This document shows, piece after piece, positions 53,083 through 63,012 of a stretch of DNA of 64,000 bases. The stretch comes from Falsirhodobacter sp. 20TX0035. GTDB lineage: Bacteria > Pseudomonadota > Alphaproteobacteria > Rhodobacterales > Rhodobacteraceae. Every line of letters begins with the position of its first letter. The first letter of the stretch is position 1. The stretch covers positions 248,001-312,000 of the forward strand of contig NZ_JAQMHV010000001.1 of the NCBI RefSeq assembly GCF_028307215.1, written 5' to 3'. The translations under genes and the position numbers were made by a program. A model generated the notes under the pieces. That model was not told the origin of the DNA. It did no database searches and worked only from the letters and a program-made list of their open reading frames with translations.

Positions 53083-53592
53083 ATGGCGGACTATCCGACG
53101 AGTTTCGACAAGGAAGCACTTCTGGCCTGCGCGCGCGGCGAACTGTTCGGCCCCGGCAATGCCCAGCTTCCCGAACCGCCGATGCTGATGATGGACCGCA
53201 TCACGGAGATTTCCGCGGATGGCGGTGCGCATGGCAAGGGTCATGTCGTGGCCGAATTCGACATCCACCCGGACCTGTGGTTCTTTGCCTGCCACTTCCC
53301 CGGCAACCCGATCATGCCCGGCTGCCTTGGCCTTGACGGGCTGTGGCAGCTGACGGGCTTCAACCTGGGCTGGCGTGGCTGGCAGGGCCGCGGCTACGCC
53401 CTGGGCGTGGGCGAGGTCAAGCTGACCGGCATGGTCCGCCCCGAGCGCAAGATGCTGCGCTATTTCGTGGATTTCACCAAAGCCGTGCAGACCCGTCGTC
53501 TGACCATGGGCGTGGCCGATGGCCGCGTCGAGGCGGATGGCGAAGTCATCTATCAGGTCAAGGACATGAAGGTCGCTCTTTCCGAGAGCTGA
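53083..53592 (+). CDS. fabA: 3-hydroxydecanoyl-ACP dehydratase/isomerase
   Basis: The 169-residue enzyme makes trans-2-decenoyl-ACP and isomerises it to cis-3, the branch point for unsaturated fatty acids. The catalytic His is in [20 protein letters not shown] (also carrying the conserved Asp), with [17 protein letters not shown] following. It starts the fabA-fabB-fabI operon. Confidence 0.97.
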   Translation: MADYPTSFDKEALLACARGELFGPGNAQLPEPPMLMMDRITEISADGGAHGKGHVVAEFDIHPDLWFFACHFPGNPIMPGCLGLDGLWQLTGFNLGWRGWQGRGYALGVGEVKLTGMVRPERKMLRYFVDFTKAVQTRRLTMGVADGRVEADGEVIYQVKDMKVALSES

Positions 53593-53618
53593 TCCGGGAA
53601 CCGAAAGGAACATCGTCC

Positions 53619-54845
53619 ATGCGTCGCGTCGTCATCACCGGCCTCGGCATCGTCTCTCCCATCGGCAACGATGCAGCCGAGGTGGAAGCCTCGCTGCGCG
53701 CGGGCCGTTCGGGCATCGTCGCCGCCCCGCAATACACCGAACACGGCTTCCGTAGCCAGGTCCACGGCATGCCGCAGATCGTGCTGGAAGATCACATCGA
53801 CAAGCGCGACCTGCGCTTCATGGGTCCGGGGGCGGCCTACAACTTCATCGCCATGGAACAGGCGATCAAGGATTCAGGGCTGGAACCGAACGAGGTGTCG
53901 AACGAGCGCACGGGCCTGATCATGGGCTCGGGCGGTCCGTCAACCTCCAACTTCTTCCTAGCCCACAACACGGTGATCGAAAAGGGCGCGCCCAAGCGCA
54001 TGGGGCCGTTCATGGTCACGCGCTGCATGTCCTCGACCAACTCGGCCACGCTGGCCACGCCGTTCAAGATCAAGGGCGTGAACTACTCCATCACCTCCGC
54101 CTGCTCCACCTCGGCGCATTGCATCGGCAACGGGGTCGAACAGATCCAGTTGGGCAAGCAGGACATCGTCTTCGCCGGCGGCGGCGAGGAACTGGACTGG
54201 ACCCTGTCCTGCCTGTTCGACGCGATGGGCGCGATGTCGTCGAAATACAACGACACGCCGGCCACCGCCTCCCGCCCCTATGACGCGACGCGCGACGGCT
54301 TCGTCATCGCGGGCGGCGGCGGCGTGGTCGTGCTGGAGGAGCTGGAGCACGCCTTGGCCCGCGGCGCGAAGATCTATGGCGAGGTGACGGGCTACGGCGC
54401 GACGTCCGACGGCTACGACATGGTCGCCCCCTCGGGCGAGGGCGGGGAGCGGTCGATGCGCGTGGCGCTGGCCACGCTGCCCGAGGGCCGCCGGATCGAC
54501 TACATCAACAGCCACGGAACCTCTACCGGCGTGGGCGACATCACCGAGGTGAAGGCCATCCGTCGCGTATTCGGCGAAGGCTCCACCCCGCCCATCGCGT
54601 CGACCAAATCGCTGACCGGCCATTCGCTGGGCGCGACCGGCGTGCACGAGGCGATCTATTCGCTTCTGATGATGAACGGCAACTTCATCGCGGCCTCGGC
54701 CAACGTCACGACGCCCGATCCCGAACTGCGCGAGGGGGAAATCGTGACAACCCTGCGCGAAAACGTCACACTCGATTCTGTCCTGTCCAACAGCTTCGGC
54801 TTCGGCGGCACGAACGCCACGCTTGTCATGAGCAAATATCTGTAA
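53619..54845 (+). CDS. fabB: 3-oxoacyl-ACP synthase I
   Basis: The 408-residue condensing enzyme elongates the unsaturated intermediate from FabA. The active Cys is in [20 protein letters not shown]; the two histidines are in [15 protein letters not shown] and [16 protein letters not shown]. Length and motifs match FabB rather than FabF. It lies 26 bp after fabA. Confidence 0.97.
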   Translation: MRRVVITGLGIVSPIGNDAAEVEASLRAGRSGIVAAPQYTEHGFRSQVHGMPQIVLEDHIDKRDLRFMGPGAAYNFIAMEQAIKDSGLEPNEVSNERTGLIMGSGGPSTSNFFLAHNTVIEKGAPKRMGPFMVTRCMSSTNSATLATPFKIKGVNYSITSACSTSAHCIGNGVEQIQLGKQDIVFAGGGEELDWTLSCLFDAMGAMSSKYNDTPATASRPYDATRDGFVIAGGGGVVVLEELEHALARGAKIYGEVTGYGATSDGYDMVAPSGEGGERSMRVALATLPEGRRIDYINSHGTSTGVGDITEVKAIRRVFGEGSTPPIASTKSLTGHSLGATGVHEAIYSLLMMNGNFIAASANVTTPDPELREGEIVTTLRENVTLDSVLSNSFGFGGTNATLVMSKYL

Positions 54846-54854
54846 GGAACGCCA

Positions 54855-55652
54855 ATGGCCGAGCTTTTGAAGGGAAAACGCGGGGTCGTGATGGGCGTCG
54901 CGAACGACCGCTCCATCGCGTGGGGCATCGCGAAGGCCATGGCGGCCGAAGGTGCGGAACTGGCCTTCACCTATCAGGGGGACGCGTTCGGCAAGCGGCT
55001 GGCGCCGCTGGCGGCCTCGGTCGGCTCCTCGATCCTGCTGGACGTGGACGTGATGCGGGACGAAAGCCTCGACACGGCCTTTGCCAGGCTGAAGGACGAA
55101 TGGGGCACGATCGACTTCATCGTCCACGCCATCGCCTATTCGGACAAGAACGAGCTGGCGGGCCGCTTCATCAACACCTCGCGCGAGAACTTCCGCAACT
55201 CGCTGACGATCTCCTGCTACAGCTTCATCGACGTGGCCAAGCGTGCGGCGGATCTGATGCCCGAGGGTGGCACCATCCTGACGCTGACCTATCAGGGCTC
55301 GAACGCGGTCACCCCCTATTACAACGTGATGGGTGTGGCCAAGGCGGCGCTGGAATCGTCCGTCCGCTATCTGGCGAACGATCTGGGTCCGCAGCGGATC
55401 CGCGTGAACGCCATTTCGCCCGGGCCGATGAAAACGCTGGCCGGCTCTGCCATCGCAGGCGCCCGTGCCACCTTCCGCCACACCGAAACGAACGCGCCCC
55501 TTCGCGCGAACGCGACGCTGGAAACGATCGGCGGCACGGCCGTCTATCTTGCGTCGGATTACGGCGCCATGACGTCCGGAGAGATCATCCGCGTCGATGG
55601 CGGCTACCACGTGTTGGGCATGCCGCAGCCCGAACACATGAACGGACATTGA
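54855..55652 (+). CDS. fabI: Enoyl-ACP reductase (NADH)
   Basis: The 265-residue SDR-like enzyme completes each round of fatty acid synthesis. GVANDRSIAWGIAKAMAAEG is the cofactor loop, and the catalytic Tyr and Lys are seven residues apart in TPYYNVMGVAKAALESSVRY. The closing DGGYHVLGM is standard. It is 9 bp after fabB and is followed by a strong terminator. Confidence 0.97.
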   Translation: MAELLKGKRGVVMGVANDRSIAWGIAKAMAAEGAELAFTYQGDAFGKRLAPLAASVGSSILLDVDVMRDESLDTAFARLKDEWGTIDFIVHAIAYSDKNELAGRFINTSRENFRNSLTISCYSFIDVAKRAADLMPEGGTILTLTYQGSNAVTPYYNVMGVAKAALESSVRYLANDLGPQRIRVNAISPGPMKTLAGSAIAGARATFRHTETNAPLRANATLETIGGTAVYLASDYGAMTSGEIIRVDGGYHVLGMPQPEHMNGH

Positions 55653-55654
55653 CG

Positions 55655-55681
55655 AAACGGCGCCCTTCGCGGGCGCCGTTT
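55655..55681 (+). terminator. Terminator after fabI
   Basis: An 11-bp stem AAACGGCGCCC/GGGCGCCGTTT with loop TTCGC starts two bases after the fabI stop. It may also act for the convergent phosphodiesterase gene. Confidence 0.82.
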
Positions 55682-55686
55682 GCGTT

Positions 55687-56487
55687 TCAGGGGCCGGCGC
55701 AGGCCATGGCCCGGTGCGTGGCCACCTGCCCCACCTCGGCCCCATAGGCGCGCAGGCCGAACGATCCCAGCGTCAGGATGCGGTAGCAGGGGTTGCCGCC
55801 CGTCCACCACGGCGTCGGATCCGCCAGATCCGTGATGAAGCGGTGCGAGCAGGCCTGACCCGAGCTGAAGGCCACCCCGCCCGCCGTCACGCCCACCAGC
55901 GGCACGTGGATATGGCCGAAGACGACATGGCGGATGCCGGGACGATGCGCCTCCAGCCGTTGCAGAAGCGCGCCTTCATCGTGCAGCCCGATATGTTCGA
56001 AATGCGCCAGCCCGTCGGCCATGGGCGGATGGTGCAGGAACACCGTCACCGGTGCCTCCCCTGCCCCCGCCAGCGCTTCGTCCAGCCAGGCCAGCCGATC
56101 CGGCCCGTAGATGCCGCCGATCACCCCCGCCTCATGCGTATCAAGGAACAGCAGGCGGCCGAACGCCGTGTCCATGTGGGACTGGATGAAACCGGTGGCG
56201 TCGCGGGGATGGTCGGGGAACGCTTCGGCAAAGGCCGGACGGCGGTCGTGGTTGCCCAGCATCAGGCGGACCGGGAACGGCACGGGCGCAAGGATGTCGC
56301 GCAGCAGCGCGTAGGCCTCCGGCTCTCCGTCGTTGCACAGGTCGCCGGTCAGGGTCAGCAGGTCCGCGTCGGGATGACGCGTCAGGATGTCGGCGACGGC
56401 GGCGCGCAGCTGCGCCTCCGGGTCCACGCCGTTCACGATCCGGCCCGAGGGCACAAGATGCGTGTCGGTGATCTGGATGATCTTCAA
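55687..56487 (-). CDS. Metallophosphodiesterase (class III, GpdQ/CpdA-like)
   Basis: The 266-residue calcineurin-fold enzyme shows all metal motifs: QITDTHLVPSG (Asp, His), LTLTGDLCNDGEPEAY, MLGNHDRRPAF, VFLHHPPMADG and VVFGHIHVPLVG. The family includes cAMP phosphodiesterase CpdA and glycerophosphodiesterase GpdQ. Being the last gene of an Ugp-like transporter operon, glycerophosphodiester cleavage is the better guess (inference). It lies 48 bp after the binding-protein gene. Confidence 0.86.
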   Translation of the reverse strand: MKIIQITDTHLVPSGRIVNGVDPEAQLRAAVADILTRHPDADLLTLTGDLCNDGEPEAYALLRDILAPVPFPVRLMLGNHDRRPAFAEAFPDHPRDATGFIQSHMDTAFGRLLFLDTHEAGVIGGIYGPDRLAWLDEALAGAGEAPVTVFLHHPPMADGLAHFEHIGLHDEGALLQRLEAHRPGIRHVVFGHIHVPLVGVTAGGVAFSSGQACSHRFITDLADPTPWWTGGNPCYRILTLGSFGLRAYGAEVGQVATHRAMACAGP

Positions 56488-56535
56488 GACTCGTCTCCAG
56501 TAGGGGGCGCGGGACGGATCCCGCGCCGCGTCCGA

Positions 56536-57816
56536 TCACTTCATCAGCGCGTTGGTCGCTTCGACGATCTGCGCCAGACCGTCCTCGGGCGTGACCTCGC
56601 CGCGCATCACGGTGCCGATGATGTCGCGCTGCGTGCGCCAGATGCGGACTGAATCGCCGCCCGGATAGCCAGCCCAAGGCAGCGAGCGGGTGGCCTGCTT
56701 GGCCGCCGTCGCGACGTTCGGATGCTCGGCGTAATAGGGCGCCAGATAGTCTTCGCCCGTCGCGCGGATGTTCGTCGGCAGATATCCGGTGATGCGAACG
56801 ATCACGTTCTGCGCCTCGGGTCCCGTGATCCACTTGATGTAGTTCCAGGCCGCCTTCTGCTTCGCCGCGTCCTGCGTCAGCATCACGACGGAGTTTCCGC
56901 CCGTCGGCACGCCGCCCTTTTCCTTGTCCTGCAGCGGGAAGGTCGTCGTCATCAGCGGGAAGCGGTCGCCGACCAGCCCCTCGATCGTCTGGACATGCGC
57001 GGGGGTGGAGAACATGAAGCCCGTCATTCCGGCGCCGAACTGCTGGCGCGCCTGGTCCCAGTCCATGACGGGCGCCCCGGCCTCCGCCGCCATCTGGCGG
57101 ATGAGGCGCAGGCTGTTCAACCCGATCTCGTTGTCGAAGGCGACCTTGCCCGTGGCGGGATCGACCAGCGTGCCGCCCTGCTGGGTGATCATCGCCTGCC
57201 ACAGCCAGTCGTCGGCCCAGCCCGCGATGTCATAGGCCATGCCCGCGACCTTGGGATCGGCCTCGTGGATCTTCTTCGCGATCTCGATCAGTTCGGGGAA
57301 GGTGGTGGGCATGTTCTCCGGATCGGCGCCCACCGAACGCACCAGATCGGCGTTGATGTACATGATGGGCGAAGAGGCGTTGACCGGCAGGCCGTATTGC
57401 GTGCCGTCGACATTGCCCAGCGCTACCATGTTCGGGGTGAAGTTGGCGTCGAGGAAGGCTTGGCCACCCTCGGCCTCGATGAACGGGCCTAGGTCGGTGA
57501 TCTGCTCGCGGGGCGCCAACGTGTGCACCAGCTCCCCCGTCAGGTTGTAGCCCGAGAAGTAGATGTCCGGCAGATCGCCCGTCACGGCCGACCGCAGCAC
57601 CTGCTGCTGGCCTTCGTTGTAGCCGGCGGCTGGGGCCAGGAAGTTGATCTTCACGTCCGGGTTGTTCTTCATGAACTCCTCCGCCAGCGGCTGGTGGAAT
57701 TTCGTGAAGCCCGGCAGGTTGTAGAGGACGTTCAGCGTCACGTCCTGCGCCAGTGTGGCGGCGGGGGTCGCCAGCAGCGCCAGGGCACCAAGGGCGAAGC
57801 GTCGGGTCAGGGTCAT
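56536..57816 (-). CDS. Carbohydrate/glycerol-phosphate-type ABC transporter substrate-binding protein (UgpB-like)
   Basis: The 426-residue family-1 binding protein has a signal peptide (MTLTRRFALGALALLATPAA, cleavage near LAQ). The mature part shows VTLNVLYNLPGFTKFHQPLA, PDIYFSGYNL, QYGLPVNASSPIMYINADLV and a C-terminal PGGDSVRIWRTQRDIIG. The neighbouring permeases and MalK-type ATPase form a CUT1 importer, the class of the sn-glycerol-3-phosphate system UgpBAEC. Ligand specificity is not certain. Confidence 0.9.
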   Translation of the reverse strand: MTLTRRFALGALALLATPAATLAQDVTLNVLYNLPGFTKFHQPLAEEFMKNNPDVKINFLAPAAGYNEGQQQVLRSAVTGDLPDIYFSGYNLTGELVHTLAPREQITDLGPFIEAEGGQAFLDANFTPNMVALGNVDGTQYGLPVNASSPIMYINADLVRSVGADPENMPTTFPELIEIAKKIHEADPKVAGMAYDIAGWADDWLWQAMITQQGGTLVDPATGKVAFDNEIGLNSLRLIRQMAAEAGAPVMDWDQARQQFGAGMTGFMFSTPAHVQTIEGLVGDRFPLMTTTFPLQDKEKGGVPTGGNSVVMLTQDAAKQKAAWNYIKWITGPEAQNVIVRITGYLPTNIRATGEDYLAPYYAEHPNVATAAKQATRSLPWAGYPGGDSVRIWRTQRDIIGTVMRGEVTPEDGLAQIVEATNALMK

Positions 57817-57836
57817 CGTCGTCTCCGGATGGGGGG

Positions 57837-58649
57837 TCACTTGACCCCGGTCATGGTGATGCCCGCGATGAAGTGCCGTCGTGCCAGCAGGAAGCAGACG
57901 ACCATCGGGGCCGTGATCAGGGTGGCCCCTGCCATCAGCGCGCCGTAATTCGCCCCCGTCTCCACGTCCGAGAAGAAGAGCATGCCCAGCGGCGGCGGGG
58001 CGAGCGCGGTGTCCGACACCACGATCATGGGCCAGTAGAGGTCGTTCCAGTGCGCCACGACCGAGAAGACCGAGAACGCCGCGAGCGAGGGCAGAGAGCC
58101 GCGCAGCACGAGGCCCCAGCAGATCTCCATCTCGGAAAAGCCGTCCATGCGGGCGGCCTCGATGATCTCGTCGGGGTAGGAGCGGAAGGACTGGTGGAAC
58201 AGGAAGATGGCGAAGACGGACAGGAAGAAGGGCGCCATCATCGCGAAATAGGTGTTCAGAAGCCCGGCCTTCGCCAGCCCCACGAACAGAGGCAGGGCCA
58301 GCGCTTGGATCGGCACGCACAGGGCCGCGATCACCAGCGTCAGCAGCAGGCGCCGCCCGGGAAAGCGCAGCTTGGCGATGGCATAGGCCGCCGGCACCGC
58401 CGTCAGCACCTGCACGATCAGGATGCCCGCGCAGACGATCACGCCGTTCAGCATGAACCGCGCCATCGGCACCTGCCCCGCCGCGCGGGCGTAGTTCTCG
58501 GCCGCGTCGAACTGCTTTGGGACGGGCCAGAGCGAGACGTCGAAGATCTCGGACGGGGAGCGGATGGAGGTCAACACCATCCAGTAGAAGGGCAGCAGCA
58601 TGACGCCCGCACCCAGCGCCAGAACGATGTGGGGAAGGAAACGACGCAT
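57837..58649 (-). CDS. CUT1 ABC transporter permease (UgpE-like)
   Basis: The 270-residue permease has six hydrophobic helices and the EAA loop RSYPDEIIEAARMDGFSEME followed by GLVLRGSLPSLAAFSVF. The PFYWMVLTSIRSPSEIF segment after the first helix is typical of UgpE/MalG-type subunits. Its ATG overlaps the upstream permease stop (TGATG). Confidence 0.91.
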   Translation of the reverse strand: MRRFLPHIVLALGAGVMLLPFYWMVLTSIRSPSEIFDVSLWPVPKQFDAAENYARAAGQVPMARFMLNGVIVCAGILIVQVLTAVPAAYAIAKLRFPGRRLLLTLVIAALCVPIQALALPLFVGLAKAGLLNTYFAMMAPFFLSVFAIFLFHQSFRSYPDEIIEAARMDGFSEMEICWGLVLRGSLPSLAAFSVFSVVAHWNDLYWPMIVVSDTALAPPPLGMLFFSDVETGANYGALMAGATLITAPMVVCFLLARRHFIAGITMTGVK

Positions 58650-59554
58650 CAGTAATGCACCTTCCGGTCCATGTGGACCGTCTGGCCGATGGACAGGACC
58701 AGCACGATCGCAAGGAAGATCAGGGTCAGGGCGGCGGCGTATCCGGTGTTGGAATATTCGAAGCCTTCCAGATACAGCGCGAACAGCAGCGTCTCGGCCC
58801 CCGCGCGCCCCTTGGTGACGACGGCCACCGTTTCGAACACCTTGAAGGCGCTGATCGACGTGGTGACCACCACGAACATCGTCGTCGGGCCCAGCATCGG
58901 CCAAGTCACGGTCAGGAACCGGTCCAAGGGGTTCCGGGCGCCGTCCAGACGCGCGGCCTCGTGCAGGTCCTTCGGGATGGCGGTCAGGCCGGCCAGGAAC
59001 AGGACCATGTTGAAGCCGAGGATCTGCCACACCCCCATCAGCGCCATGGTCGGGATCAGGAGCGACGGCGTGCCAAGGAAGGATACGGGATCGAAGCCCA
59101 ACCAGGTGATGACGCTGTTGACCGGCCCCAGCGTGGGGTGCAGCAGGAACTGCCACACGGTCGCCATGGCCACCAGCGTGGCGGTGACGGGCAGGAAATA
59201 GGCCACCTCCCAGAAAGCGCGGCTGCGGGTGCGGCCGTGCACCAGAAGCGCGATCCCCAGCGCCCCGAACACGCCGAAAGGGATGACGATCAGCGCGTAC
59301 AGCGCGGTGTTCCACAAGGCCCGCAGGAAGACCGGATCGGCAAAAGCGGCGCGGAAGTTGTCCAGCCCCACGAAGCCGAAGGACAAGGCGCCCAGCTGGT
59401 AATCCGTGACGGAGAACACGCCCAGCACCACGATCGGAAGGATGTAGATTGCCAGCAGCAGGAACGCCGCGGGGGCCGCGAACATCATCCCGCGGGCTGC
59501 CCGGCTGCGGCCACGCCGTATTGCCGGCCCCTGCGTCAGTGCGGCGGCGGTCAT
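58649..59554 (-). CDS. CUT1 ABC transporter permease (UgpA-like)
   Basis: The 301-residue permease has six or more helices after a basic N-terminus. The conserved EAA loop is TAIPKDLHEAARLDGARNPL followed by LTVTWPMLGPTTMFVVVT, and FVGLDNFRAAFADPVFLRAL precedes the second helix, as in UgpA/MalF-type proteins. It overlaps the ATPase gene stop by four bases. Confidence 0.91.
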   Translation of the reverse strand: MTAAALTQGPAIRRGRSRAARGMMFAAPAAFLLLAIYILPIVVLGVFSVTDYQLGALSFGFVGLDNFRAAFADPVFLRALWNTALYALIVIPFGVFGALGIALLVHGRTRSRAFWEVAYFLPVTATLVAMATVWQFLLHPTLGPVNSVITWLGFDPVSFLGTPSLLIPTMALMGVWQILGFNMVLFLAGLTAIPKDLHEAARLDGARNPLDRFLTVTWPMLGPTTMFVVVTTSISAFKVFETVAVVTKGRAGAETLLFALYLEGFEYSNTGYAAALTLIFLAIVLVLSIGQTVHMDRKVHY

Positions 59555-60681
59555 GCGGCCACTCGGTCGTCGGCGGTGTTCGCCATCCGCAGCCCATCCG
59601 CGCCGAAAAGATGCGCGCGTTCGGGCGCGAAGGCTAGATGCACCACCCCTTCCCCCACCGGCTGCGAAGCGGGCTGCCGCACTGTGACGCGCAGGGTGGC
59701 GTCGGCCACCAGAGAACCGCTCAGGAACCGGTCGGCGCCATGCGCCTCGGCCCGGTCCACTCGCAAGGCGAGGCCGTGATCAGCCAGCGCCAGATCCTCG
59801 GCCCGGACGCCCAGCGTCACCGGCCCCTGCCCCGCCGCGCGCAGGCCGGTGTCGACCCCGAAGGCCACGACGCGGCCCCCCGCGATCTCGGCCGGAAGCA
59901 GGTTGATCGTGGGCGATCCGATGAAGCGCGCCACGGTCAGCGAGGCGGGCGCGCAGTAGAGCTCATCCGGGGTGCCCAGCTGCTCGATCCGGCCCTCCAC
60001 CATCAGGGCGATCCGGTCGGACATGGTCATCGCCTCGACCTGGTCATGGGTGACGTAGATGAAGGTCGCGCCCAGACGGCGGTGCAGGTTCGACAGCTCC
60101 TCGCGCATGTGGGCGCGCAGCTTGGCGTCAAGGTTCGACAGCGGCTCGTCCATCAGGAAGGCCGCCGGATCACGCACCAGCGCCCGCGCCAAGGCCACAC
60201 GCTGCCGCTGACCGCCCGAAAGCTGGGCGGGCTTGCGGTCCAGCAAATGGGCGATCTGCAACGTCTCGGCCGCCTGAAGGACGGCGGCACCGATGGCGGC
60301 GCGCGCTGGGGCATGGCCGGGCATCATGCGCCCCACCAGCGGAAGCCGCGCCGACAAGGGCAGCCGGCGCATGCGCAGCGGCGTCGCGATGTTCTGGCGC
60401 ACCGTCATGTGCGGATACAAGGCGTAGGACTGGAACACCATGGCAAGGTTGCGGTCGCTGGGATCCATCCCCGTCACATCGCGCCCGCCGATGGACACTG
60501 TGCCACGATCGGCCGCCTCCAGCCCGGCAAGGATGCGCAGCAGGGTCGATTTCCCGCAGCCCGACATGCCGACAAGGGACAGGAACTCCCCCGGTCGCAC
60601 CGACAGGTCGATGTTCTTCAGGACCTCGGTCCCCCCGAACCCCTTGCCGATGCCGGTGAGGTCGACGGATTGTGGCGTCAT
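59551..60681 (-). CDS. CUT1 ABC transporter ATP-binding protein (UgpC/MalK-like)
   Basis: The 376-residue ATPase has Walker A GMSGCGKSTLLRILAGL, signature LSGGQRQRVALARALVRDPA, Walker B FLMDEPLSNLDAKLRAHMRE and switch FIYVTHDQVEAMTMSDRIAL. The C-terminal part (about 240-376) is the MalK/UgpC regulatory OB domain. An insert of about 25 residues before the signature (LPLSARLPLVGRMMPGHAPA) is longer than usual. It is the first gene of the operon. Confidence 0.92.
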   Translation of the reverse strand: MTPQSVDLTGIGKGFGGTEVLKNIDLSVRPGEFLSLVGMSGCGKSTLLRILAGLEAADRGTVSIGGRDVTGMDPSDRNLAMVFQSYALYPHMTVRQNIATPLRMRRLPLSARLPLVGRMMPGHAPARAAIGAAVLQAAETLQIAHLLDRKPAQLSGGQRQRVALARALVRDPAAFLMDEPLSNLDAKLRAHMREELSNLHRRLGATFIYVTHDQVEAMTMSDRIALMVEGRIEQLGTPDELYCAPASLTVARFIGSPTINLLPAEIAGGRVVAFGVDTGLRAAGQGPVTLGVRAEDLALADHGLALRVDRAEAHGADRFLSGSLVADATLRVTVRQPASQPVGEGVVHLAFAPERAHLFGADGLRMANTADDRVAA

Positions 60682-60901
60682 TCTGCGCTCCTTTGCCTTG
60701 CGGAGCGCTTTCCCTCATTCACACGACAGAGAGATGGCGGGAATAAGATCGTTTTGTGACAGACCCGTTATTCTGGTCCGAATTCCTCGAAAACGTCTGC
60801 AACCAAGAAAAACCGGCCACTTTCGCAAATGCGTGATGACACGGGGACGACGGAAAGACGACACCCGAGGCCAAAGGCTGCGTGAACATCAATGAGAGGA
60901 T

Positions 60902-60975
60902 TGGAGCGGGCGGCGGGAATCGAACCCGCGTCTTTAGCTTGGAAGGCTAAGGTCTTACCATTACACAACGCCCGC
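60902..60975 (-). tRNA. tRNA-Gly (anticodon TCC)
   Basis: A 74-nt tRNA with encoded CCA. Acceptor GCGGGCG/CGCCCGC, D arm GTGTAATGGTAAGAC, anticodon stem TTAGC/GCTAA with loop CTTCCAA giving TCC, and T arm GCGGGTTCGATTCCCGC are all regular. It reads GGA and GGG codons. Confidence 0.97.
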
Positions 60976-61016
60976 GCTGGGGGTGGATATACGCCCTCGG
61001 GACCGAGGGCGCAACC

Positions 61017-62576
61017 TCATTTCACCGTGATGCGCCCGTCGATGTAGGGGGCGTAGTCGGGATGGGCCCGCAGGTAGTCCGCCACCACCTGCGCCAGATC
61101 CGGCCCGTAATCGTAGGCGTTGCGCGCGTCATTGAACATCGCATATCCGTCGCCGCCGTTGCGGACGTAGTTGTTCGACACCGCCAGATAGATCGCCGCC
61201 GGATCCAGCGGCGCGTCGCCGATCACGGCGTCTGAAATGCGGCTGCCCACCGGAGCCGCGGGATCGACCGTGTAGCGGAAGCCCGCGACCTGCGGGAAGC
61301 GGCCGCCGCCCTCCTCCATCTGGCTGACGCCGTTTTCCAGCGCCGCCAGCAGGTCGGCGCCCGTCACCTCGAACGTGGACAGGGTGTTGAGGAAGGGCAG
61401 AACCGTCAGCACGTCGCCCATCGACACCTCCCCCTGGTCGATGGAGGCGCGAAGCCCGCCGCCGTTCACCAGCGCGATCTGCACGCCCTGGTCCGCCACG
61501 CGGGCCAGCTGCGCGTCGGCCACGAGGTTGCCCATCGTGCATTCGCGCACGCGGCACGTTTCGCGGCTGCCGTCGATGGGGGCACGGGTCTGGCCCACCA
61601 CCTCGGCCCGGATCGCCGCCAGCGGGGCGGCAAGGGCCGCTACGCGTTCAACCGTGGCCGGATCGGGCGCAACGCTGGCGTCCAGCAGGATCGGCGCGCC
61701 TTCCGCCTTGGTGACACGCCCCTGATCGTCGAAGGTCACGACCAGTTCGCCCAGATACTTGGTGTAGGATTCGGCCGTCACGATCGGCACGCCGTTCGCC
61801 CGCGTCGGGTAGGGCCCCGCTGCCGCCGGATCGATGTTGGACAGAAGCGTGTGGCTGTGCCCGCCCACGATCACGTCCAGACCGGAGGTGTGGTCCGCGA
61901 TCTGCTGGTCCAGCAGATAGCCCGAATGCGACAACAGGATGATCTTGTCGATCCCCTGTCCGGTCAGCGCATCGATCTGCGCCTGCACGACCGCGATGGG
62001 CGCCTGGAAGTGGACATTCGGACCGGGGCTGGACAGCTCGGGGTTGGATTCGGGCGTCAGGCCGATGATGCCGACCTTCTGGCCCCCTACCTCCACCACC
62101 GCGTGCGGGGCGATCTTGTCCGCCAGAAGCGGTTCACTCGTGGCGTCCATGTTGGCGGCCAGGATCGGCACGTCCACGGCGTCAGCCAGCGCGGCCAGTT
62201 CGGCCGGGCCGTCGTCGAATTCGTGATTGCCCACCGCCATGGCGCCATAACCCAGCTTGCCGATGAACTCCGCCGCCGCCTCGTGCTTGTACTGGGTGTA
62301 GAACAGCGTACCCTGATACCAGTCGCCCGCGTCCAGCAGCAGCGGGTTGACTGCGCGGTCCTTCGCCTGCGTCACGGCCGTCACCAGCCGCGCCATCCCG
62401 CCAAAGCACTTGCCCGCCGCGTCATCCTCGGCCGCGCAGGTCGATCCGGTGGCCGTGATCGGCTCGAACCGGTCGTGCACGTCGTTGGTGTGCAGGATCG
62501 TCAGGGTGAAGTCGGCCTGCGCCGCGCCCGCGCTCAGCGCCAGCGCGCCGGCCGTGGCCAGAAGGATTGTCCGCAT
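61017..62576 (-). CDS. Secreted 5'-nucleotidase/metallophosphatase (UshA-like)
   Basis: The 519-residue enzyme has a Sec signal peptide (MRTILLATAGALALSAGAAQ, cleavage near ADF) and then the metallophosphatase domain: TILHTNDVHDRFEPI, LLDAGDWYQGTLFYT, AMAVGNHEFDDGPAELAALA and VIVGGHSHTLLSN. The C-terminal nucleotidase domain has VALVNGGGLRASIDQGEVSM-type wording and NNYVRNGGDGYAMF. It hydrolyses nucleotides in the periplasm. The start at 62576 is preceded by GGAG; an ATG four codons earlier is less likely. Confidence 0.93.
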   Translation of the reverse strand: MRTILLATAGALALSAGAAQADFTLTILHTNDVHDRFEPITATGSTCAAEDDAAGKCFGGMARLVTAVTQAKDRAVNPLLLDAGDWYQGTLFYTQYKHEAAAEFIGKLGYGAMAVGNHEFDDGPAELAALADAVDVPILAANMDATSEPLLADKIAPHAVVEVGGQKVGIIGLTPESNPELSSPGPNVHFQAPIAVVQAQIDALTGQGIDKIILLSHSGYLLDQQIADHTSGLDVIVGGHSHTLLSNIDPAAAGPYPTRANGVPIVTAESYTKYLGELVVTFDDQGRVTKAEGAPILLDASVAPDPATVERVAALAAPLAAIRAEVVGQTRAPIDGSRETCRVRECTMGNLVADAQLARVADQGVQIALVNGGGLRASIDQGEVSMGDVLTVLPFLNTLSTFEVTGADLLAALENGVSQMEEGGGRFPQVAGFRYTVDPAAPVGSRISDAVIGDAPLDPAAIYLAVSNNYVRNGGDGYAMFNDARNAYDYGPDLAQVVADYLRAHPDYAPYIDGRITVK

Positions 62577-62673
62577 CGAAAGCTCCATGTGCCATGCGCG
62601 TCCAGACTGCGTGGGCCCGCGTCCCATGTCAAAGCGGGATTGACCGACAGCCCGATTGGGCGCATGAGACATC

Positions 62674-63012
62674 ATGCTGATTTACAAGATCTTCCGGCGT
62701 CCGGAATGGGACGCGTTCCGCGCTTCGGGCAAGACGGCCGGTGCCCCGGTCGATCTGGCGGACGGCTACATCCACATTTCCACCCGGGAACAGGTGGCCG
62801 AAACGGCCGCCAAGCATTTCGGGGCCGAGGCCGATCTGGTTCTGGTCGCGCTGGACGACGCGGCTCTGGGGCCCGCCCTTCACTGGGAACCGTCGCGCGG
62901 CGGCCAACTTTTCCCGCATCTGTATCGTGATCTGACGCTGGACGACGTGGTGTGGGACAAGTCCCTGCCGCTGGGCGCCAGCGGCCACATTTTCCCCGAG
63001 GGCGTGATATGA
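62674..63012 (+). CDS. DUF952 family protein
   Basis: The 112-residue protein matches the DUF952 family: [17 protein letters not shown] at the start, [20 protein letters not shown] and [18 protein letters not shown]. The fold relates to ADP-ribosyltransferase-like proteins in some analyses, but no activity is known. It is coupled to pyrD by an ATGA overlap, a common pairing in Rhodobacterales. Confidence 0.88.
   Translation: MLIYKIFRRPEWDAFRASGKTAGAPVDLADGYIHISTREQVAETAAKHFGAEADLVLVALDDAALGPALHWEPSRGGQLFPHLYRDLTLDDVVWDKSLPLGASGHIFPEGVI

Noticed and set aside
53958-55745. A 595-codon minus-strand open frame opposite fabB and fabI
   Set aside because: It is the mirror of two firmly identified genes, with composition typical of antisense frames here.
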